Below are positions 60,246-64,000 of a stretch of DNA of 64,000 nt, one piece after another; positions within the stretch are counted from its first letter, which is position 1, and the number at the start of each line of letters is the position of its first letter. The notes under the pieces were generated by a model. It did not search any database. It was not told the DNA's origin and worked only from the letters and a program-made list of their open reading frames with translations. The DNA comes from Sphaerulina vaccinii (Eukaryota > Ascomycota > Dothideomycetes > Mycosphaerellales > Mycosphaerellaceae): assembly GCA_022570795.1 (NCBI GenBank), contig JAKUDP010000008.1, forward strand, positions 1 through 64,000, given 5' to 3'. Both the position numbers and the translations under genes were made by a program.

Positions 60246-61358
60246 TCACGCCACTGTCACCGAGTTGCGCGGCTCGGCCTCTTCCTTGGGAGTGCTGCGA
60301 GAAAACGGACTCAGGCCAGCGAGGGATCGTCTTTTCGACTTAGTCTCCTCTTTTGGACTGTCGGAGGAGTCCTTGCGAGTGGGCTTTGCAAGTGAACCCA
60401 AGCCAGCAAAAGATCGTCTTGCAGGCTTCTCCGAAGTGCTGCGCTTCTCGAGTTGGCCAGGCTGTTCGCACCTCTCGGCCAAGCCGGCAAGCATGGGTGC
60501 TGCACTCAACCTGTCCAAGACCTCGCCACTCTTCACGATAATGCGACGCCTCACACCATCCGCCTTCAGCTTGCCACGAAACCTCAGGTGCACAACTGTC
60601 GCAGTTTCCGGATCGCCAGGCTGGTCATGCAGCTCGCGAAGCAGTAGTGCCCAAGTGAACTCACTTCCATATCGCTTGGACCGGAGCACGATGGTGTGTG
60701 GCTCAATGACTCGATCCACCACAAAGTAGTCGTTTCGACCAAAGCCATAATCCGCAATCCGCTCACCCGGTGTGAGCTTCTGCCACTTTGGCTCAATCGT
60801 CCTCGATGGCCTCCAAGAGAGTGGCATGACACCCTCAATGCGCAAGGGCAGATACCAGCCGCCTCGATTTTTGCCGATTTGCAGCAGCCAAGGAAAGATG
60901 ACTTTGGCGGGCGCTCGAATGGTACGCTTCTGGTTATACACCATCACAGCGTCAGGAAGCAGTTCATCTCCAGGAAACAGATCTTGCTTTGCGAGCTTAT
61001 CCTTCTCATCTTTGTCATTCTCTCCCGACAGACTGGTACTGCTACGAGCCACATTCTGGCCATTGGTCTGGCCGTCGGTGTCTTTTGCAAGACCAGCTTC
61101 TTTGTGATCACCGCTCGGGGCTCCAGCACTGGCATCGTGGAATGTCTCGTGCATCTGAAACTCTTTGGCAGCTTCTCTCTGCGCCGGGGATTGTGTACCA
61201 TTGGCCATCTTCTCGTCCGTATTCGACTTCTTCAAAGAACTCTTGCGAGCACGCTTCTCATTCTTGGTCGGAGAGTCTTGTGTAGTTTCTTTCTGCGGCA
61301 ATGCTTGGGGCTCGTTGCGGGTAGCCTTGGTATTGGAGTCGACTTTCTCTTCAGCCAT
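60246..61358 (-). CDS. SRPBCC (START-like) domain protein
   Basis: This single-exon protein has about 370 residues from the ATG before AEEKVDSNTK (an upstream ATG at 61394 would add 12). The N-terminal 120 residues are charged and disordered, with KKSNTDEK-like basic patches. The domain from about residue 130 to 280 fits the SRPBCC ligand-binding fold: KRTIRAPAKVIFPWLLQIGK, NRGGWYLPLRIEGVMPLSWR, and WQKLTPGERIADYGFGRNDY, then VDRVIEPHTIVLRSKRYGSE. The W-x-x-L-x-Q-x-G plus G-G-W/Y-x pattern is common in stand-alone bacterial and fungal members. The C-terminus is Ser/Arg-rich with RRSLAGL repeats that resemble phosphorylation sites. The ligand is unknown. Confidence 0.72.
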   Translation of the reverse strand: MAEEKVDSNTKATRNEPQALPQKETTQDSPTKNEKRARKSSLKKSNTDEKMANGTQSPAQREAAKEFQMHETFHDASAGAPSGDHKEAGLAKDTDGQTNGQNVARSSTSLSGENDKDEKDKLAKQDLFPGDELLPDAVMVYNQKRTIRAPAKVIFPWLLQIGKNRGGWYLPLRIEGVMPLSWRPSRTIEPKWQKLTPGERIADYGFGRNDYFVVDRVIEPHTIVLRSKRYGSEFTWALLLRELHDQPGDPETATVVHLRFRGKLKADGVRRRIIVKSGEVLDRLSAAPMLAGLAERCEQPGQLEKRSTSEKPARRSFAGLGSLAKPTRKDSSDSPKEETKSKRRSLAGLSPFSRSTPKEEAEPRNSVTVA

Positions 61359-61394
61359 TGTCTCCAGCTGAGTTCCTGAGCCGTAGAATCTCAT

Positions 61395-62397
61395 TACCTG
61401 AGATATCAGTTTCTGAGAAGATCTGACGCTTGAACAGCAGATCAGCGCCTTTTACAAAGCAAGCTCCCAAGGTTTCGCGGCTGCCTTGAATGCCAAACAG
61501 GTGTTTCACACCTTACAAGAACTAGGTTCGCATGCTATAGGACCTATCACAATCTACATCACTTACATCATCAACAATTCCATACACGCGTTGCTGACAC
61601 CTGCCAAGCTTGTCAGACAGCGTACATGCTGTAGACAAAGCTCGTGTGACCATGTTCCAAGTCCACTGTAACTTGACCTCCACCTGGTACTCCACATCAC
61701 CAGTATAGCTCCACGATCTCGACACGAGAGTTTCGTTCGCGCATCAGAACCAAGTGTTACATCCAGTATCCTGGGACTTCCGGACGCGGTCACCATAGCT
61801 GTCACTGCGTCAAAGAAGTTGTGACGTTAGATCTGCCGATGAACGAGAGATGACTAGGCTGTAATGTCGATTCCTGCGATTCACGTCAAGTATAATGTGC
61901 TCTCAAACGTCTCAGAGCCTGCTGAAACAGTCGAGCATGCATTCCAGAACTTTGAGAAAGGTACAACCTGATGAGATATGTTACGATCACGAGCTTACAT
62001 GCACCAGATCGCTATACCTTCTTCAAAGCACAACGAACTTTCAAGACTATGAAGTAGCTGTGACAATTTCGCTCTGTCTTCGACTTCGACTGTCTCCGCG
62101 ACTGGCATCAACGGTCCCGTAAGTTGCCTGATACAACTCAAGCTCAGCTCGATGCTCCGGAGTGACTTCGAAAATCTCGTCAAGGCCATCTTTCATGCGA
62201 AGAAGTCAGCACGTCACAGAGCTTTCCCATAGTGCTCAAGATCCGGATGTATCCCGTCGAACTGATCCAGACAATCCATATCACTAAGCTGTTGCACTGG
62301 ACTTCCCAGAATGTTCTCACGCATGCAGCTCCAGCCGACCTGAACAGCCTATTGTATTCAACGTATTTCTTCCAGTACCTCTCTGCAAAGATGACGA
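61395..62397. other. Intergenic, no gene seen
   Basis: 1 kb lies between the SRPBCC gene promoter and the 3' end of the Mid2-like gene. No family pattern, tRNA box or repeat is seen. Confidence 0.5.
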
Positions 62398-63334
62398 TCA
62401 TCCCGGCAACTCCCTCACTTCAGCCTGCACAGATGGTAACTCTTTCGCCCCATCCCTCGGACCTATCCCATTGCCCGGTACCTCGCTGATCTCCCGATAG
62501 CCATCCATCTCCGCAAGATGATACTGCGGCGTGGGAGTACCATAGCCTGCTGACACAGCTGCGCCGTCTTTTCCAGTATGGTCAGCAGCAGTCGGTGACG
62601 AAGGCGGCTTGTATGAATGCGTCTTTCGCCCTCGTCTGCGTATCAGAAACCAAGCAAGGGTACCAATGATGGCAAGACCGGCGACACCACCTACTACTCC
62701 GCCAGCAATAGTACCTGGGGCGACTGTTATCGAGTCGTTGCTATTGCTAGTGGAAGTTGGCGTTGCAGTCGCGGAAGACGTCGAGATCGAACCGGAGGTA
62801 GATATCGAGCTCGTCGTCGCTGTAGCTCGAGCAGCCAACGAGGCTACATCGACGGAGAAGGTACTCGCCGAGGGACTTGCTGAGGACAATGAGGAGTAAG
62901 TCTCATTCATCAACGTATCACTAACAGCAGCAATAGGATTGTCCTGCGTAGCCACGCAAACATTGACTTGTCCTATCCACAACAATCAGTATTCCGAGTG
63001 TACCAGACTTCTCAGCACGGTAGTCTATCTCACCAGTCCTCGTCGTACACCTCTCACTATCCTTCAGACAATACCACGATGAAGCGCCAGAAGTACATTC
63101 CGTCTCTGAAGACGAGTCATTCGTACTCGTGCCCAATGTCCGACAGATATCATAGCTGTGACCAGAACAACAATAGTACTTGTCCTGCACGCTATCGTAC
63201 GCGCACATCGAACTCGGTGCGGAACAGCCAATTCCTACACCGGGACAGGTATCATTGCCACTGAAGTACCATTTCGTGTAGTCTGCGTTTGCTGTGATTG
63301 TGAATGCAGTCGCTAGAAGGAGAGATTTGAACAT
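62398..63334 (-). CDS. Mid2-like single-pass membrane protein
   Basis: Two exons, 63034-63334 and 62398-62972, encode 291 residues. The 61-bp intron (GTGAGA donor, ACTGAT branch, GATAG acceptor) joins RCTTRTG to QVNVCVATQDNP. A shorter 31-bp alternative also reads through but is below normal intron size. The order is a signal peptide (MFKSLLLATAFTITANA), a cysteine-rich ectodomain (CPGVGIGCSAPSSMCAYDSV, YYCCSGHSYDICRTLG, SSWYCLKDSERC), a Ser/Thr-rich mucin-like stem, a membrane helix (GTIAGGVVGGVAGLAIIGTL, AWFLI), and a cytoplasmic tail beginning RRRGRK. This is the layout of fungal wall-stress-sensor-like (Mid2/Wsc type) proteins. The exact family is unknown. Confidence 0.82.
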
Positions 63335-63903
63335 TGTTGCTAGAGAGAACAAATGGAGAGCACTGAGCGTGAGAACACGCCAGCTACTGCATTATCTATC
63401 TACCGCTACACCAACCAGCATATGAAGCGAAGTGGGACTTCTTGTTACAGGGCTTCATTTCAGCCCCAGAATCCTACGGCAGGACCCATTTTGGCGCGCA
63501 ACTAGCTACGCGAGGTCCATAAATTGCAATATGCTTGGCAGATCATTGGATATCCATCCTGCAGCTATTTAGTCAAGTGTTGGTGGCTGATGGCTCTGAG
63601 GTATGCCGGTCGTATTGCGGTCTTCTTCCAGCTTCGTAACCCTATGTGCACTACTGTGGCTGTGGGCGTCGTCTGGCATGCTAACATGCCTTGCTGGCAT
63701 ACCTAATCGAAAGAGCTTACACCTGCTCTTGCAGACGACCAGATTGGCGCAACAGTCCAATATCGACCTCGATTTGCGGCGAATTGAAGATGTTCAGTTC
63801 AATTCTGCCTTCGACCAACCGCATGACTTTGTGCAATCCCGAAGCACAAAGTGATTACTAGTTGTTGATCATCCCGCCAACATCCAAGCAAGGCTCGAGG
63901 AAG
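63335..63903. other. Intergenic, no gene seen
   Basis: This is the promoter side of the Mid2-like gene and the leader of the partial gene at the right edge. No coding pattern is seen. Confidence 0.5.
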
Positions 63904-64000
63904 ATGAAGATTGCCGCCACGCTCTGTCTCTGCCTCTGCCTTCCACTGCTTGGTGCATTTCTGTTCGCAGCTTTGCTAGAGGGAAACTTTGAGCGTAGTC
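63904..64000 (+). CDS. Start of a probable secreted protein (partial)
   Basis: An ATG opens a frame that runs off the window after 32 codons. The product MKIAATLCLCLCLPLLGAFL, then FAALLEGNFER, is a basic residue followed by a long hydrophobic core, as in a signal peptide or signal anchor. Nothing more can be said without the next sequence. Confidence 0.4.
   Translation, partial: MKIAATLCLCLCLPLLGAFLFAALLEGNFERS

Noticed and set aside
61486..61805. Possible small genes between the SRPBCC and Mid2-like genes
   Set aside because: Short frames without motif, signal peptide or intron evidence.
1..64000. CRISPR arrays, bacterial operons, rRNA genes
   Set aside because: The window is eukaryotic with spliceosomal introns, and no regularly spaced short repeats with unique spacers or rRNA sequence were seen.

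Overview
The window looks like a piece of a filamentous ascomycete genome, most likely a dothideomycete of the Mycosphaerella type. The reasons are short spliceosomal introns (about 46-95 bp, GT-AG with CTRAC-like branch sites, one GC-AG), compact intergenic spacing, fungal-only families (Spc34, Vac7, Hfi1/Ada1, App1-like phosphatase, fungal Wee1 architecture), and a left end that carries the mark of repeat-induced point mutation (RIP). The lineage is an inference from gene families, not from a search.

Layout. 1-4900 is a RIP-destroyed, TA-rich repeat island. It holds a recognisable Ty1/copia RNase H relic and a ~300 bp inverted repeat. 5.3-9.6 kb holds a B3/B4-domain protein, a nucleobase permease whose 3' third carries five in-frame stops at the edge of the RIP island, and a divergent 2-oxoglutarate oxygenase. 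10-16.6 kb holds a 1448-residue fungal hypothetical protein and a secreted App1-type phosphatase. 18.5-25 kb holds a small zinc-ribbon protein, a quinone-oxidoreductase-like MDR enzyme, a kelch protein and trehalose-6-phosphate synthase. 25.8-31 kb is accessory: a fold-back element, a cysteine-containing protein with a frame break, a P450, and a three-exon secreted protein with eight cysteines. 31-42.6 kb is mostly housekeeping: COG6, neuronal calcium sensor, F-box protein, SPC34, RPN3, a WW-domain glycine-rich protein, plus a probable pseudogene.

43.1-48.8 kb is the most unusual part. It has a TA-flanked MITE, then a scrambled array built from fragments of the neighbouring SAGA-subunit gene (Hfi1/Ada1) and the zinc-finger sequence downstream of it. 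The intact HFI1 follows, and its reading frame continues past its stop through a second TAG into a zinc-finger segment that ends in a minisatellite. 49.4-64 kb returns to ordinary genes: VAC7, WEE1, a small unknown protein, an SRPBCC-like protein, a Mid2-like membrane protein, and the start of a probable secreted protein cut by the window edge.

Genes mostly act independently, as is normal in fungi. Pairs that may share a promoter are the permease and 2OG oxygenase, COG6 and the calcium sensor, and SPC34 and RPN3. Gene models were spliced by hand from GT/AG sites and reading frame, so exon boundaries are predictions.
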